Below are positions 47,497 to 60,000 of a stretch of 64,000 nt of DNA, piece after piece (positions within the stretch are counted from its first letter, which is position 1; each line of letters opens with the position of its first letter). The position numbers and the translations under genes were made by a program. Source of the DNA: Lysobacter antibioticus HS124 (GTDB lineage Bacteria > Pseudomonadota > Gammaproteobacteria > Xanthomonadales > Xanthomonadaceae); contig NZ_HG424620.1 in assembly GCF_000336385.2 (NCBI RefSeq), positions 53,294 to 117,293 on the forward strand, read 5' to 3'. The notes under the pieces were generated by a model. The model had not been told where the DNA came from, ran no database searches, and worked only from the letters and a program-made list of their open reading frames with translations.

Positions 47497-49226
47497 GCGC
47501 CGACCGCCCGCGCCGCGGCCAGTTGCGGAAAGCCCTGCGGCGCCGCCACGCCGTGCGCGGCGGGACCGACCGGTACGATCAGGTGGGTCGGCGGCGGCGC
47601 GGTTTCATCGATGCTGGCGGTGAAGTCCTTGCCGTCGTCCTTGCAGATGAAATGCATGACGTGGCGGCCGGCGGCGGCGGCGCGGATGAGACCGCCGGTG
47701 GTCGCCCACACGCCGGAGATGTAGAAGTTCGACAAGCCTTGCATCACCGGGCCGTGTTCCTTGATCGCTTCCTCCAGGGTCTCGCCGCTTTCCACGAACG
47801 GCTGCCAGCCGAGCACGGTGCCGTCGAAGTTGCCGGTGTAGCGCACCTGGGTCAGCGGGCTGGACACGTCGCGCACGCTGATCGAGTCCTTGAGCCCGGG
47901 GTAGCGCTTTTCCAGGAAGCGGATCATGGCGTTGCTGACCCGGCGCTTGGCGGCGTGGTACTCGTGACCGCGCCGCACCGGCAGGGTGTGCAGTTCCTCG
48001 CCCTTGCGCACCCGGCTGACCTGCTCGGGGCCTTCGTTGAGCGCGCGCCACGGCGCGATGTCGCAGAAGTAGGTGGCGTAGACGATGCTGGTGCCGTCCG
48101 GCGCCAGTTCGGGATAATGCCGGCTGCGGAACTGCACGTTGATGCTGGGATGGCGGATGCCGATCATCTCCTCCGCCTCTTCCGGTTCGAGCAGATACGT
48201 GGTGCACGGCTCGCCTTCGGGGAAGGGCTTGTCCAGGCCGAGGAAGGCGATGAAATAGCCCGGAAACACCATGTGCGGTTCGTTGATGGTCTCGGTATAG
48301 AGCTTGCGGAAGGTGTCGTTGAGGTAGCGGCCCTTGAGGAAGCGCATCATCGTGGTGTAGCCGTCGGCGGCGGAGACCACGATGTCGGCGCGGAACTCGC
48401 GACCGTCGCTCAGGCGCACGCCGACCGCGCGATCGTCCTCGACCAGGATCTCCTCGACCTTGGCGTTGTAGTGCACCTGGCCGCCGAGCCGGCGGTAGCG
48501 CGCCTCGATCGATTTGGCCAGGCCCAGCGAACCGCCTTCGGGCACGCCGGCCGAGAGATTCGCGTGCGAGGCGAGCTGGAAGTAGAACGGCAGCACCGGG
48601 AAGTTCTGGTGCTTTTCGTAGAGGATGAAATTGAACGCCTCGCGCAGGAACGGGTCCTTGAATTTGGCCGAGTAGTCGGTCATCAGCACCGTGATCGACT
48701 TGCGGATGGCGTTGAAGTAGGGGATGAAGGAAGCCAGCATCTTCCAGCGTTCCCAGCGCCCCATCAGCCCGACCGGCTTGAGGAAGGGGTACACCGCCAG
48801 CGCCTTGCGGAACTTGCGCAGCCCGCCGACGAAGTCGCGGATCAGCTTGGCGTCGGCCGGCGAGATTTCCAGCAGATGCGCTTCCAGCCGGTCCGGGTCG
48901 GAGTAGAAGTACACCACCTGCCCGTTGCTGCCGCGGACGATGTTGAACACGTCGAAGTGGCGCATCTGCTTGCCTTGCAGGGCGCCGAGTTCCATCCAGA
49001 TCTGGTGCATCTCGTTGCCCGGGCCGTTGCCGAGCAGCCAGCTGATGCAGCAGTCGAAGGTGAAATCGCCGCGCTCCCAGGCGGTGCAGCAGCCGCCGGG
49101 GATTTCGTGCATCTCGAAGATCTGGGTCTTGTAGCCGTTCATCTGCGCGTAGCAGCCGGTGGACAGGCCGCCCAGCCCCGCGCCGATGATGATCATGCTT
49201 TCTCTGTTGCCCGGTGTATGCGACAT
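47493..49226 (-). CDS. FAD-dependent phytoene-desaturase-like PoTeM cyclase (distal)
   Basis: A 577-residue flavoenzyme. The FAD dinucleotide-binding motif is MIIIGAGLGGLSTGCYAQMNG (about 11-31), and the C-terminal FAD/substrate signature is GVWATTGGLIRAAAAGRHVM (about 515-535). CrtI/RetSat-like proteins of this kind are the OX (Lysobacter) or IkaB/FtdC/PtmB (Streptomyces) enzymes that close the carbocyclic rings of PoTeMs. It sits after the second FAD enzyme (19 bp) and before the exporter (4-bp overlap). It is only moderately similar to its neighbour, so each probably acts on a different ring. Which ring cannot be decided by eye. Confidence 0.9.
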   Translation of the reverse strand: MSHTPGNRESMIIIGAGLGGLSTGCYAQMNGYKTQIFEMHEIPGGCCTAWERGDFTFDCCISWLLGNGPGNEMHQIWMELGALQGKQMRHFDVFNIVRGSNGQVVYFYSDPDRLEAHLLEISPADAKLIRDFVGGLRKFRKALAVYPFLKPVGLMGRWERWKMLASFIPYFNAIRKSITVLMTDYSAKFKDPFLREAFNFILYEKHQNFPVLPFYFQLASHANLSAGVPEGGSLGLAKSIEARYRRLGGQVHYNAKVEEILVEDDRAVGVRLSDGREFRADIVVSAADGYTTMMRFLKGRYLNDTFRKLYTETINEPHMVFPGYFIAFLGLDKPFPEGEPCTTYLLEPEEAEEMIGIRHPSINVQFRSRHYPELAPDGTSIVYATYFCDIAPWRALNEGPEQVSRVRKGEELHTLPVRRGHEYHAAKRRVSNAMIRFLEKRYPGLKDSISVRDVSSPLTQVRYTGNFDGTVLGWQPFVESGETLEEAIKEHGPVMQGLSNFYISGVWATTGGLIRAAAAGRHVMHFICKDDGKDFTASIDETAPPPTHLIVPVGPAAHGVAAPQGFPQLAAARAVGA

Positions 49227-49245
49227 GTCCTGGCTTCCTTGGCGG

Positions 49246-51024
49246 TCAGGCGACGGGCGCCGTTGCGATCGGGGCGGGGGATTCGACGGCGCGCAGTTTC
49301 GGCACGCTTCGCTCCAGCGGCGGTCCCTTGTCCAATTGCGGGAAGTGGCCGAGCTGTTCGATCCGCCACGGTGCCGTGTTGCCGCTTTCCCAGGCCTTGA
49401 ACGGCAGGCCGAATTCCCGGCACAGGAACTGGATCGCGAAGCGGCCGGTGGCGGCGGAGCGGATCAGGCCGCCGCCGCCGACCCAATGGCCGGCCATCGA
49501 GAAGCCGCCCAGCCCGCGCAGGCGCATGCGGTCTTTCTTGACCAGATCGGCCATCAGATCGTCGGCTTCCGGCGATTTCCAGGCCAGGATCGCGCCCTTG
49601 TAATTGCCGGTGTAGCGTTCGGTCGAGGCTGGAGTGCCGACGTCGACCAGTCGGATGCGCGCGCCCAGGCCGGAGTGGCGGCGTTCGAGGAAGTCGCGCA
49701 CGAACTCGGCGACCTGGCGCTTGAGCGCCCAGTACTGCTTGCGGTCGCTGCTGCGCAGGCGCTTCCAGTAGTCGTAGTCGCTGAAGTAAGTGCAGTGCAG
49801 GATCGAATGACCGGGCGGGGCGAAACCGTCGCAGTAGCGCGAACGCAGCTGCACCACCAGGCTGCCCTGGATCGCGCCGGGCAGGGCTGCGGCGTCCTCG
49901 GCCGAGAGCAGGTACGTGGTGCTGTGCGGCGTATCCGGCGGCAGATCGCCCTCGAAGCCGACGAAGGCCGAGACCACGCCCGGGTAGCGCTCGCCCGGCC
50001 GATCGAGCACCTGGTCGTAGAGCTTGTCCACGCGCGGATTGCCGTACTTGCCGTCGAGCAGGCTGCGCAGTGCGGTCAGGCCGTCGCAGGCGGCGATCAC
50101 GTGATCGGCGTAGTGGCGTTCGCCGTTCTTGAGCTCGATACCGACCGCGCGCCCGTTCTCGACCAGGATCCGGCTGACCCGGGCGCGGTAATCGATGCGC
50201 CCGCCCAGTTCGAGGTAGCGCGACTCGATCGAGCGCGACAGCCCGAGCGAGCCGCCCTGCGGGAAACCGACGTTGCCGTTGTGCGCCTCGGCGATGTTGT
50301 ACAGGTAGGGCACCAGCGAGAAATTGCCCGGGTCCTGGAAGAAGATGTTGCGCAAGCCGCGCCGCAGCAACGGGTCCTGGAAACGGTCGGCGAAATCGTT
50401 CATCTGGGTCGCGCCGTTGCGCCAGAACAGCCGGAACGCCGGCAACACCTGGCGCAGGGTGGCGTATTTGTCGCGCCAGTTCTCCAGCGGCGGAGGCTTC
50501 AGGAACGGATGCAAGGCCATGCCGGCGAAGCGGCGCAAGTCCGCGCAGAACTGCCGGATCAGGGGGGCGTCGACCGGCGACAGCTCGATCAGATGGCGTT
50601 CGAGCCGGTCGGGGTCGTTGTAGAAGGTGACCGAGCGGCCGTGCTCGTCGCTGACGGTGTTGAAGCTGTCGAACAGGCGGATCGACTTGCCGTCTAGCGC
50701 GCCCAGTTCGCGCCAGACCCGGTTGGCGTCGTTGCCGGCCGCGGTGCCGTTGAGCCATTCGATGCAGTAATCGAAGATGTAGCCCTGGCGCGACCAGGCG
50801 GTGCAGCATCCGCCCGGCAACACGTGCTTTTCGAAGATGCGGGTTTCCATGCCGCTCATCTGGCCGTAGCAGCCCGAGGCCAGGCCGGCCACGCCGGCGC
50901 CGATCACGATCACGCGCGGCTTGTCGCCGGGACCGCGGGCGCGCGCCTCCCAGCGCGGCCCGACGGGGGATTTGGCGCCGGCGGGCGCCGGCGCTTCGGG
51001 GCGGTGTCCGGAATCAGCCGGCAT
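49246..51024 (-). CDS. FAD-dependent phytoene-desaturase-like PoTeM cyclase (proximal)
   Basis: A 592-residue flavoenzyme whose start overlaps the end of the PKS-NRPS gene by 11 bp. It has a Pro/Ala-rich leader of about 35 residues, then VIVIGAGVAGLASGCYGQMSG (FAD motif, about 36-56), KHVLPGGCCTAWSRQGYIFDY, and the C-terminal GHWVGGGGLIRSAATGRFAI. It belongs to the same family as the next gene and shares motifs such as GGCCTAW and EGGSLGL/QGGSLGLSRSIE. In PoTeM pathways one such enzyme makes the first five-membered ring on the polyene tetramate and a second continues the cascade. Translational coupling with the synthase suggests a fixed stoichiometry. Confidence 0.9.
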   Translation of the reverse strand: MPADSGHRPEAPAPAGAKSPVGPRWEARARGPGDKPRVIVIGAGVAGLASGCYGQMSGMETRIFEKHVLPGGCCTAWSRQGYIFDYCIEWLNGTAAGNDANRVWRELGALDGKSIRLFDSFNTVSDEHGRSVTFYNDPDRLERHLIELSPVDAPLIRQFCADLRRFAGMALHPFLKPPPLENWRDKYATLRQVLPAFRLFWRNGATQMNDFADRFQDPLLRRGLRNIFFQDPGNFSLVPYLYNIAEAHNGNVGFPQGGSLGLSRSIESRYLELGGRIDYRARVSRILVENGRAVGIELKNGERHYADHVIAACDGLTALRSLLDGKYGNPRVDKLYDQVLDRPGERYPGVVSAFVGFEGDLPPDTPHSTTYLLSAEDAAALPGAIQGSLVVQLRSRYCDGFAPPGHSILHCTYFSDYDYWKRLRSSDRKQYWALKRQVAEFVRDFLERRHSGLGARIRLVDVGTPASTERYTGNYKGAILAWKSPEADDLMADLVKKDRMRLRGLGGFSMAGHWVGGGGLIRSAATGRFAIQFLCREFGLPFKAWESGNTAPWRIEQLGHFPQLDKGPPLERSVPKLRAVESPAPIATAPVA

Positions 51025-54000
51025 CGCTGACCTCCCCGACCAGGATGCCGCGCGCCAGGGCGGCGTTGAGCGCGATGTAGTCCTGGTCGAGCATGTCGGC
51101 GTGCTTGCCGAAGCCCTTGAACACTTCGGTGCGGGTGCTGGAGCTGCCGTGCCAGGTGCCGCGCTGGCCGTTGCCGTAGAACACCACCTTGTCTTCGTCC
51201 GAGATCACGCTGACCGGGGCCGAGATCACGCCGGTGTTCGGGGTCTGGCTGCAGAAGCGGATGTAGTCCTTGGCCTGCTGCAGGGTTTCCTCGGCGACGA
51301 TGTCCGAACCGGTGTGCTTGCGCAGATGTTCGCTGAGTTCGCGTTCGAAGGCCTCGAAGTGCTCGTTGCCGAGTTCGAACGACTCCGGGATCCGGTACGA
51401 GTCCATGATCACCACGTTCGGCACCTCGCGGCCGCGGCGCTCCAGTTCCTTGGCTACTTCGAAGGCGAGGTTGCCGCCCAGCGAGTAGCCGAACAGGGTG
51501 CAGTGGCCGTCGGCATGGATGCCTTCGATCAGGTCGGCGTAGCTGGCCACCTTCTCGTCGCCGAGGATGTAGTTGAACGAGACGAACTCGTACTCCGGCA
51601 GATGCACCGCGAGCTGACGGTAGACCAGGCCGTGGCCGCCGGCGGGCGGGAAGCAGAAGATGGTCTGGCCGTGGCCGACGTTGAAGCGCAGGTAGGGCTG
51701 GGCGCCGGCGATGCGGCCGGTGCTGATCGCTTCTACGGTCTTGGCCATGCCGTGCAAGGTGGTGACCTTGAACAGCTGGCTGACCGCGATGGCGATGTTG
51801 AACTCGGTCTGCAGGTTGTAGATCAGTTCGATCAGCTTGATCGAGCTGCCGCCGACCTCGAAGAAGTCGTCCTGCAGGCCGACCTGCTCCAGGCCGAGCA
51901 GGCGTTGCCAGTGTTCGGCCATGCGCAGTTCGAACAGGGTGGTCGGCGGCTCGAACTCGGCCGCGCCGGCGTTGGCGTCCGGGGCCGGCAGCGCGGCCAG
52001 GTCGACCTTGCCGTTGGCCGACAAGGGCAGGGCGTCGAGCTGGACGAAGCGCGCCGGGATCATGAAGGTCGGCAGATAGCTGGCCAGATGCTCGCGCAGC
52101 GCGCGCCAGTTCAAGGCCACGCCGGATTCGGCCGGCACGCAATAGGCGCACAGCGAGGCTTCGCCGCGGCCGTCTTCGCGCACGGTCAGCACCGCTTCGC
52201 GGATCGCCGGCCAGGCGGCGAGCTGGGATTCGATCTCGCCGATCTCGACCCGGTGCCCGCGCACCTTGACCTGGCTGTCGACGCGGCCGATCAGTTGCAC
52301 TTCGCCGGACGCGCTCCAGCGCGCCAGATCGCCCGTGCGGTACAGCCGGCGCAGGCGGCCGTCGCCGAGTTCGAGCTCGACGAAGCGCTGCGCGGTCTGC
52401 GCATCGTCGCCGACGTAGCCGGCGCTGACGCCGGCGCCGCCGATCCACAGCTCGCCCGGCACCCCGGCCGGCACCGGCTGGCGGTGCGCATCGAGGATGT
52501 ACAGCTCGCTGTTCGGGAACGGCCGGCCGATCGGCACCATGCGGCTGGGATCGAGGTCGTCGGTCGGGCCTTCGAAGTAGGTGCTGTCGATGGTCGCTTC
52601 GCTGAGGCCGTAGGAGTTCACCACCCGGCTGGACGGCCCGGCCAGGGCGCGCAGGCGCCGGTACTCCTCCACCTTCCACACGTCCGAGCCGACCGCGAGC
52701 AGGCGCATGAAGTCCAGGCGCTTGCCTTCGCGTTCGCAATAGTCCATCACCGAGCGCACCACCGCCGGCACGAACTCGGCGGCGTCGACCCGCTCGTCGA
52801 GCATGGTCCGGTACAGGCGCTCGGTGTTGAACAGCAGTTCGCGCGGCACCAGCACCAGCTTGGCGCCGGAGCACAGCGCCCGCACCAGGTCGCCGGCGAA
52901 CACGTCGAAGGAGAAGCTGGCCATCTGCAGATGGGCCTGGGTCTCGCCCAAGCGGTATTCGCGCTGCCAGCCGGCGTAGGCCGAGGCCAGGTTGGCGTGG
53001 GTGACCCGCACCGCCTTGGGCTTGCCGGTGGAGCCGGAGGTGTAGATGACGTAGGCGGTCGCGGACAGCGGCACGGCCAGATCCAGGGCCGAGGCGTCGG
53101 TGTCGGCGTCGGCGATCAGGTGCAGGTCGTCCGGGGTCAGCACCTCGCCGCCCCAGCCGGCCAGGCGCGCGCGGCGGGTTTCGTCGACCACGGCGAATCT
53201 GGCCTCGGCGTGCGTGGCCATATAGGCCAGGCGCTCAGCGGGGTAGTCCGGGTCCAGCGGCAGGTAGGCGCCGCCGGCCTTGAGCACGGCCAGCAGGGTC
53301 ACGATCAGCTCGGGCGACTTGTCCAGGCACAACGCCACCACGGTGCCTTCGCCGACGCCGAGCTCGCGCAGCTTGCGCGCCAGGCGGTTGGAGCGCCGCT
53401 CCAACTCGCCGTAGCCGAGCTGGCGCACCGCGCCGGATTCGCTCGGCGCCGACACCGCGATCGCGTCGGGACGGGCGCGGGCGATCTCGCCGATCAGTTC
53501 GTGCGCCGGGCGATCGGCGGCGACGGTGTCGGCCGCGCCGCTCCACTGTTCCAGCACCGTGCGGCGCTCGTCGTCGCCGAGCAAGCGCAGCCGGGCGATC
53601 GAGGTCGTGGCCGGGGCCCGGGTCAGTTCCTCGAGCAGGTTGACGTAGTGTCCGGCCAGGCGCTGCATGGTCTGCGGCAGGAACAGGTCGGTGTTGTACT
53701 TGAACACGCAGTGGAAGCGCTGGTCGGCTTCGTCCTCGTAGGCCGACAGGGTCAGGTCGAACTGGCCTTCCTCTTCCGGCAGTTCGATGTACTCCAGGCG
53801 ATAGCCGTATTTCTCGGTCGCGACCTTGTGCGCGAGCAGGATGAACATCGCCTGGAACACCGCCGAGCGGCTCGGATCGTGCTGCAGGCCGAGCTTCTCG
53901 ACCAGCAGCACGAACGGGTACTCCTGGTTGTCCAGGCCGTTGAGCACGATGCGCTGCACCTGCGCCAGCAGCTCGGCGATGTTCGGCTGCGAAGCCAGGT

Positions 54001-57000
54001 TGACGTGCAGCGGCAGCGGATTGACGAAGTAGCCGTAGACCTGGGCGAACTCCTCCTGGGTGCGGCCCATGACCGGGCTGCCGACGATCACGTCGTCCTG
54101 GCCGGTGTAGCGGTGCAGCAACAGGTAGTAGGCGCTCAGCAGCACCATGAACACGGTGACGCCGTTGTCGCGCGCCAGCTGGTGGATGCGCGCGCTGAGC
54201 TCGGGGTCGAGGGCGAAGAACTCCGATGCGCCGTTGTGGGTCTGCACGATCGGGCGCGGCTTGTCGGTCGGCAGGTTGAGGATCGGCACCTGCGCGGGCA
54301 GGTGGTCCTGCCAGTAGTCCAGCATCTTGGCCGCGTCGCGGGTGGCGAGGAAACGGTTCTGCCAGTTGAGGAAATCGAGATAGCGCGCGCGCACCGGCGC
54401 CAGCTCGACCTGTTCGCCGCGGCGCAGGCCCTCGTAGATCTCCAGCAGTTCCTCGATGAAGGTGAAGGTGGAGATCGCGTCCGAAATGATGTGGTGGACG
54501 GCCTTCATGATCACCCAGCGGTCCTTGCCGCGCTTGAACAGGCGGAAGCGCACCAGCGGGTCGTGCTCGAGGTCGTAGGGCTTGCGGTACTCGCGGATGA
54601 TCTGCTGGTAGACCTCGTCCCAGGGCTTGTCCTGGACGTCGAACAGGGCCAGGTCGTGCTTGCCTTCGGCCGAGATCTTCTGCACCGCCTGGCCCTGGTC
54701 GAGCATGAAGTTCGCGCGCAGGCTGGGATGGCGCGCGATCAGCCGGCGCACGGCCTCGAACATCAGTTCCGGTTCCAGTTCGGTGCGCACCTCCACCGCG
54801 CCGCCGATGTTGTAGGCGAAGCCGTCGGGGTTGAGCTGCTTGAGGAACCACAGCGCGTTCTGGTTCTGGGTCAGTGGGTAACGGGTTTCGTCGCTGTGGG
54901 CGACGAAGCCCGAGTCGCCGGCGTCTTCGCCGTCGCCCGCGACCAGTTCGGCCAGGCCGGCGTAGAGCTGGTCGCCGAGGGTGCCGATCGAGCTGCTGCT
55001 GAGCAGGGTGACCACCGGCAGGGCGACCTTGAGCTCGGTGTGGATGCGCGCGCGCAGCTCCATCGCCAGCAGCGAATCCAGGCCGAGCGCGTTGAGGCTG
55101 GCGTCGGTGTCGATCTGCTCGCTCTTGATCCGCATCACCTGGGCGATCAGGGCGTGGAAGCGCTCGTCGAGCAGGCGCCGGCGGGTGTCGCCATCGGCGG
55201 CGCGGAAGGTTTCGACGAAGCTGCCGCGCTCGCCGCTGTCGGCGCCGGCGCCGTGCTTGGCCAGTTCGCTCACCAACGGCGGCGGCGAGGCGTACCAGGC
55301 GAGGAAGATCGGCCAGTCGACCACGGTCGCGACCAACAACTGGGCGCGGTCCTGGCCGATGACGCGTTCGAGCACGTCCATGCCGGCGTCGGGCGAGAGC
55401 GAGCTCATGCCGCGGCTGTTGCGGTAATGGTCGATCAGGCCGAGCTCTTCGATCATGCCGGTGGCCCACGGGCCCCAGTCCAGGCTCAGCGCCGGCAGGC
55501 CGAGCGCGCGGCGATGGTGGGCGAGGGCGTCGAGGAAGGCGTTGCCGGCGGCGTAGTTGGTCTGGCCGGCGGTGGTCACCAGCGAAGCGATCGAGGCGAA
55601 CAGGACGAAGTGCTCCAGCGGCTGGTCGATCAGGTGCCGATGCAGCAGCCAGCCGCCGATCACCTTGGGGTCGTAGACCGGGTCGAAGGCATCGCGGGTC
55701 ATTTCGCCGAGCAGGGTGTCGCGGACCTGGCCGGCCAGGTGGAAAGCGCCGCGGATCGGCGGCAGGTCGCGTTGCTTGTAGTCCTGCAGCCAGGCTGCCA
55801 GCGCGCCTTCGTCGGTGACGTCGAGCTGGGCCAGGATCGGTTCGGCGCCGAGCAGCTCCAACTGCTTGATGAAGCGTACGTTGCGGCCGATCGCGCTGGC
55901 CGGATCGGTGTCGCGCCATTGCGCGCGCGGCGGCAGTTTGCTGCGGCCGACCAGGATCAGCTTGCGCGCGCCGCGCTTGACCAGGGTGCGGCAGAGCAGG
56001 CGGCCCAGCGCGCCGAACGCGCCGGTCACCAGGTAGGCGCCGTCGGCGCGCAGGCGCAACGGCAACGGCTTGTTCAGCCCAGCGGCCGGCTGCAGACGGC
56101 TGGTGTAGCGCTTGCCGTCGCGCAGGGCGATCTCGTCCTCGTCTTGCTGCAGCACTTCGGCGAGCAGGGCCTGGGCTTCGCTGCGGCGCGCGGCGTCGGC
56201 GGCCTCCGCGGTTTCCTCGCCGGCGGCCTGCAGGTCGATCAGCTTGCCGCGCTGGGCGACCAGCTCCTGATACCACAACACCCGGCCGATGCCCCAGGCC
56301 GGCGCGCCCAGCGGTTCGACGTCGTCGCGGTCGGCCACCGCCTGCGCGGCGCGGGTCGCCACGTGCAGACGCGCATCGGGCTGCGAAGCCAGCAGCGATT
56401 GGCTCAGCGCGATGAGCGAATAGGCGCCGCGGGCGTTGCCCGCCTTGAGTTCGGTCGCGTCGACCTGTTCCAGGTGCGGCTGGTCGAGATTCCACAAGTG
56501 CACGACCCGGGCGAACGCGCCTTCACCGGCCTTGGCCAGGTCGGCGAACAGGCGCTGCAGGTCCTTGAACGCACCCGGCACCACGGTCGATTCGCGCAGA
56601 TCCTTTTCCAGCTTGTAGCGCTTGCCGGGGCGGACGATGTGCACGCGCTCGCCGCGCGCCTGGGCCAGCGTCGCCAGTTCGTCGCCCACGCCCTGGGCGT
56701 CGGCGAGGATCAGCCAGCCCGCCGCGGCGCTCTCGTCGGCCGGCGCCGCTTCGTCTACGGCTGCAGCGACGGTTTCGTCGGCGGCCGCGATCGGCGGCAG
56801 TTCGACCCAGCGGGTTTCGGCCAGCCAGTTGTCGATCGTCGCCAGGTTGACCTTGGCGCTGGCGTTCTCGACGTTGGCGGCGCGGAAGCCGGCGACATGG
56901 CCGAGCGGCGCGCCATGCTCGTCGTAGACGGCGATGTCGCCGATCAGCTCGTCGCCGCCGTCGTGGCGCACGCTGGCATGCACCCACAGGGCGCGGTCGC

Positions 57001-60000
57001 CGATCGCGTCGGTGCGCACTTCCTCGATCGACAGCGGCAAGCGAATGCCGGTGTCTGCGGGGCCGTCTTCGGCTTGCTGCAGGATCTGCGGCGTCAGCAG
57101 GGTCTGGAAGCAGGCGTCGAGCATGGCCGGATGGAAATGGTGGCCGGCGGCGTCGCCGTGCAGGCGTTCGGTCGGCACGATCCGGGCCAGGGCTTCGCCG
57201 CGGCCGACCCAGACTTCCTCGATGCCTTGGAACGCCGGGCCGTAGTGATAGCCCATCTTCGCCAGCGCGTCGTAACAGGCCGAGCGCGCCAGGAACAGCG
57301 GGCTGCGTTCGCGCACCGCGCGCAGGTCCAGGGGCGCGCCGGTGCGCCGGCCCTGGCTGGCGCGCACGCTGCCGCTGGCGTGGACGGTGCGATCCTGGCC
57401 GTCGGCGGACAGGCTGGAGACCTGGAACGTCGCGCCGTCGGAGGCGAACGACAGCTGCACCGTCGCCGCTTCGGCGTCGGACAGGAACAGCGCCTTGCGC
57501 AGTTCGATGTCGGCGATCGCGGCCTCGTGGCCGCCGGTCAGCGCGCGCACCGCCTGGGTCGCCATCTCGATGTAGCCGGCGGCGGGGAACAGCACGTTGC
57601 CCTGGATGCGATGGTCTTCCAGGTACGGCATGCGCTCGGCGTCGAGCTTGGCTTCCCAGGTCGGTTCGGCGACGGCCATGCGCCGGCCGAGCAGGCCGTG
57701 GTCGAGCTGGCCGAGGCGGACCTGTTCGACCGGGCGCGGCTCGACCCAGTAGCGGTCGCGCTTGAACGGATAGCGCGGCAGCGGCAGCGGACGGCCCTGC
57801 GGATGCAGCGCGCTCCAGTCGATGGCCGCGCCGAGGTTGTGCAGGCCGCCCAGCGAGGCGGCGAAGCGCGCGGCTTCGTCTTCCTGGCGACGGATCGAGG
57901 GCAGGCTGCGCGCGCTGGCGCCGCGCGCGGCGAAGCATTCGTTGATCGAATGACCGAGCACCGGGTGCGGGCCGATCTCCAGGAACAGGTCGTAGCCGTC
58001 GTGGGCCATCTGGTCGATCGCGGCGCGGAAGCCGACGCTGTTGCGCACGTTCTCCCACCAGTATCCGGCGTCGAGTTCGTGGCCGGCGGCGATGCCGGGC
58101 TTGGCGGTCATGTACAGCGGCACCTGCGCCGGATGCGGCGCCAGCCCGTCCAGCGATTCCAGCAGCTCGTCCTTGATCAGGTCCATCTTGGCGCTGTGAT
58201 AGGGCACGCGCACGGCCAGGAACTTGGCGAACAGCTGCTCGGCCTGCAGCTTCTCGGCCAGTTCGGCCAGCGCGTCCTGATCGCCGGCCAGGGTGATCGC
58301 GGTCGGGCTGTTGACCGCGGCGACCGAGACCCGGTCGCCGTAGGGGCGCACTCGGCGCAGCGCTTCGGCTTCGGTCAGGCTGACCGCGAGCATGGTGCCG
58401 GTGTCGACCAGCTTCTGCTGCAGGCGGCTGCGGTGCACGACCACCCGCACCGCCTGTTCCAGGGTGTAGACGCCGGCCTCGTAGAAGGCCGCGACTTCGC
58501 CGGTGCTGTGGCCGACGATCGCGTCGGGACGTACGCCCTTGGCCCGCCACATCGCCGCCAGGGCGATCTGCACGGCGAAATTGGCCGGCTGCGCCAGCCA
58601 GGTCTCGCTCATCTTCGAATCGGCTTCGGCGGCGTTCATCTCCGCGATCAGCGACCAGTCGACATGCTTGGCCAGTTCGCGATCGCAGCGCTCGATGACC
58701 TCGCGGTAGACCGGTTCGTTCTCGAACAACTGCCGACCCATCGCCCACCACTGCGGGCCCATGCCGGTGAACACCCAGGCCAGCTTCGGCGGCGTCGCGC
58801 GGCGTTCGTCGGCGACCAGGTGCGGATGCGCTTCGCCGGCGGCGAATGCGGCCAGGCGCTCGCGCAGCGATTCGCGGCTGTCGTAGACGATCGACAGGCG
58901 CGACTCCAAGTGCTGGCGGCGATGGGCGAGGGTGTAGCCCAGGTCGCGCAGATCGACGGCCTCGTCGCCTTCGCGATCCAGTTCGCGGGCGATGCCTGCG
59001 GCCAGCGCCGGCAGCACCGAGGCGTCGCGCGCGCTCAACGGCAGCACGTTGTAGCCGCCTGCGGCGCGGCCGGCGCTGTCGTCGGCGGTCGTCGCCCGCG
59101 GCGCGCGCGCCGGCGCCTCTTCCAGCAGCACGTGCGCGTTGGTGCCGCCGAAACCGAACGAGTTGACGCCGGCGCGCGCCGGGCCCTCATGCGCCGGCCA
59201 CGGCGTGACCTGGGTCGGGATCTTGTACGGCATCGAGGCCAGGTCGATGTCCGGGTTGACCGTCTGCAGGTTGATGTGCGGCGGAATGGTCTTGTGCTTG
59301 AGCGCGAGCGCGGTCTTGATCAGGCCGGCGACGCCGGCGGCGGCCTCGGTGTGGCCGATGTTGGTCTTCACCGAACCCACATAGCATTCGTCGCCCGGCT
59401 TGCGCCCGACCGCCAGCGCGCGGCCCAGCGCCTTGGCCTCGATCGGGTCGCCGACCGGGGTCGAGGTGCCGTGCGCTTCCATGTATTGCAGGCTGCCCGG
59501 GGCGATGCCGGCCTCGCGGCAGACGCGTTCGATCAGCGCCACCTGGGCGTCGGGGTTGGGCACGGTAATGCCGTTGCTGTGGCCGTCCTGGTTGACGCCG
59601 GTGCCGACGATCACCGCGTAGATCGGGTCGCCGTCGCGCACCGCGTCGTCCAGGCGCTTGAGCGCGACCAGGCCGACGCCTTCGGCGCGTACGTAGCCGT
59701 TGGCGGCGGCGTCGAAGGTGCGCGACTTGCCTTCCGGCGACAGGAAGCCGCCCTTGGTTTCGGCGATGGTGTACTGCGGGGTCATGTGCAGCAGGGTGCC
59801 GCCGGCCAGGGCCAGGCTGGTCTCGCGCCGGCGCAGGCTCTGGCAGGCCAGGTGCACCGCGACCAGCGAAGAACTGCAGGCGGTGTCGATCGACAGGCTG
59901 GGGCCGCGGAAGTCGAAGCAGTACGAGATCCGGTTCGACGCCATCGTCATCATCGTGCCGGTCGCGGTGTGCGCGGCCAGGGTCTCGAAGCTGAGGTCGG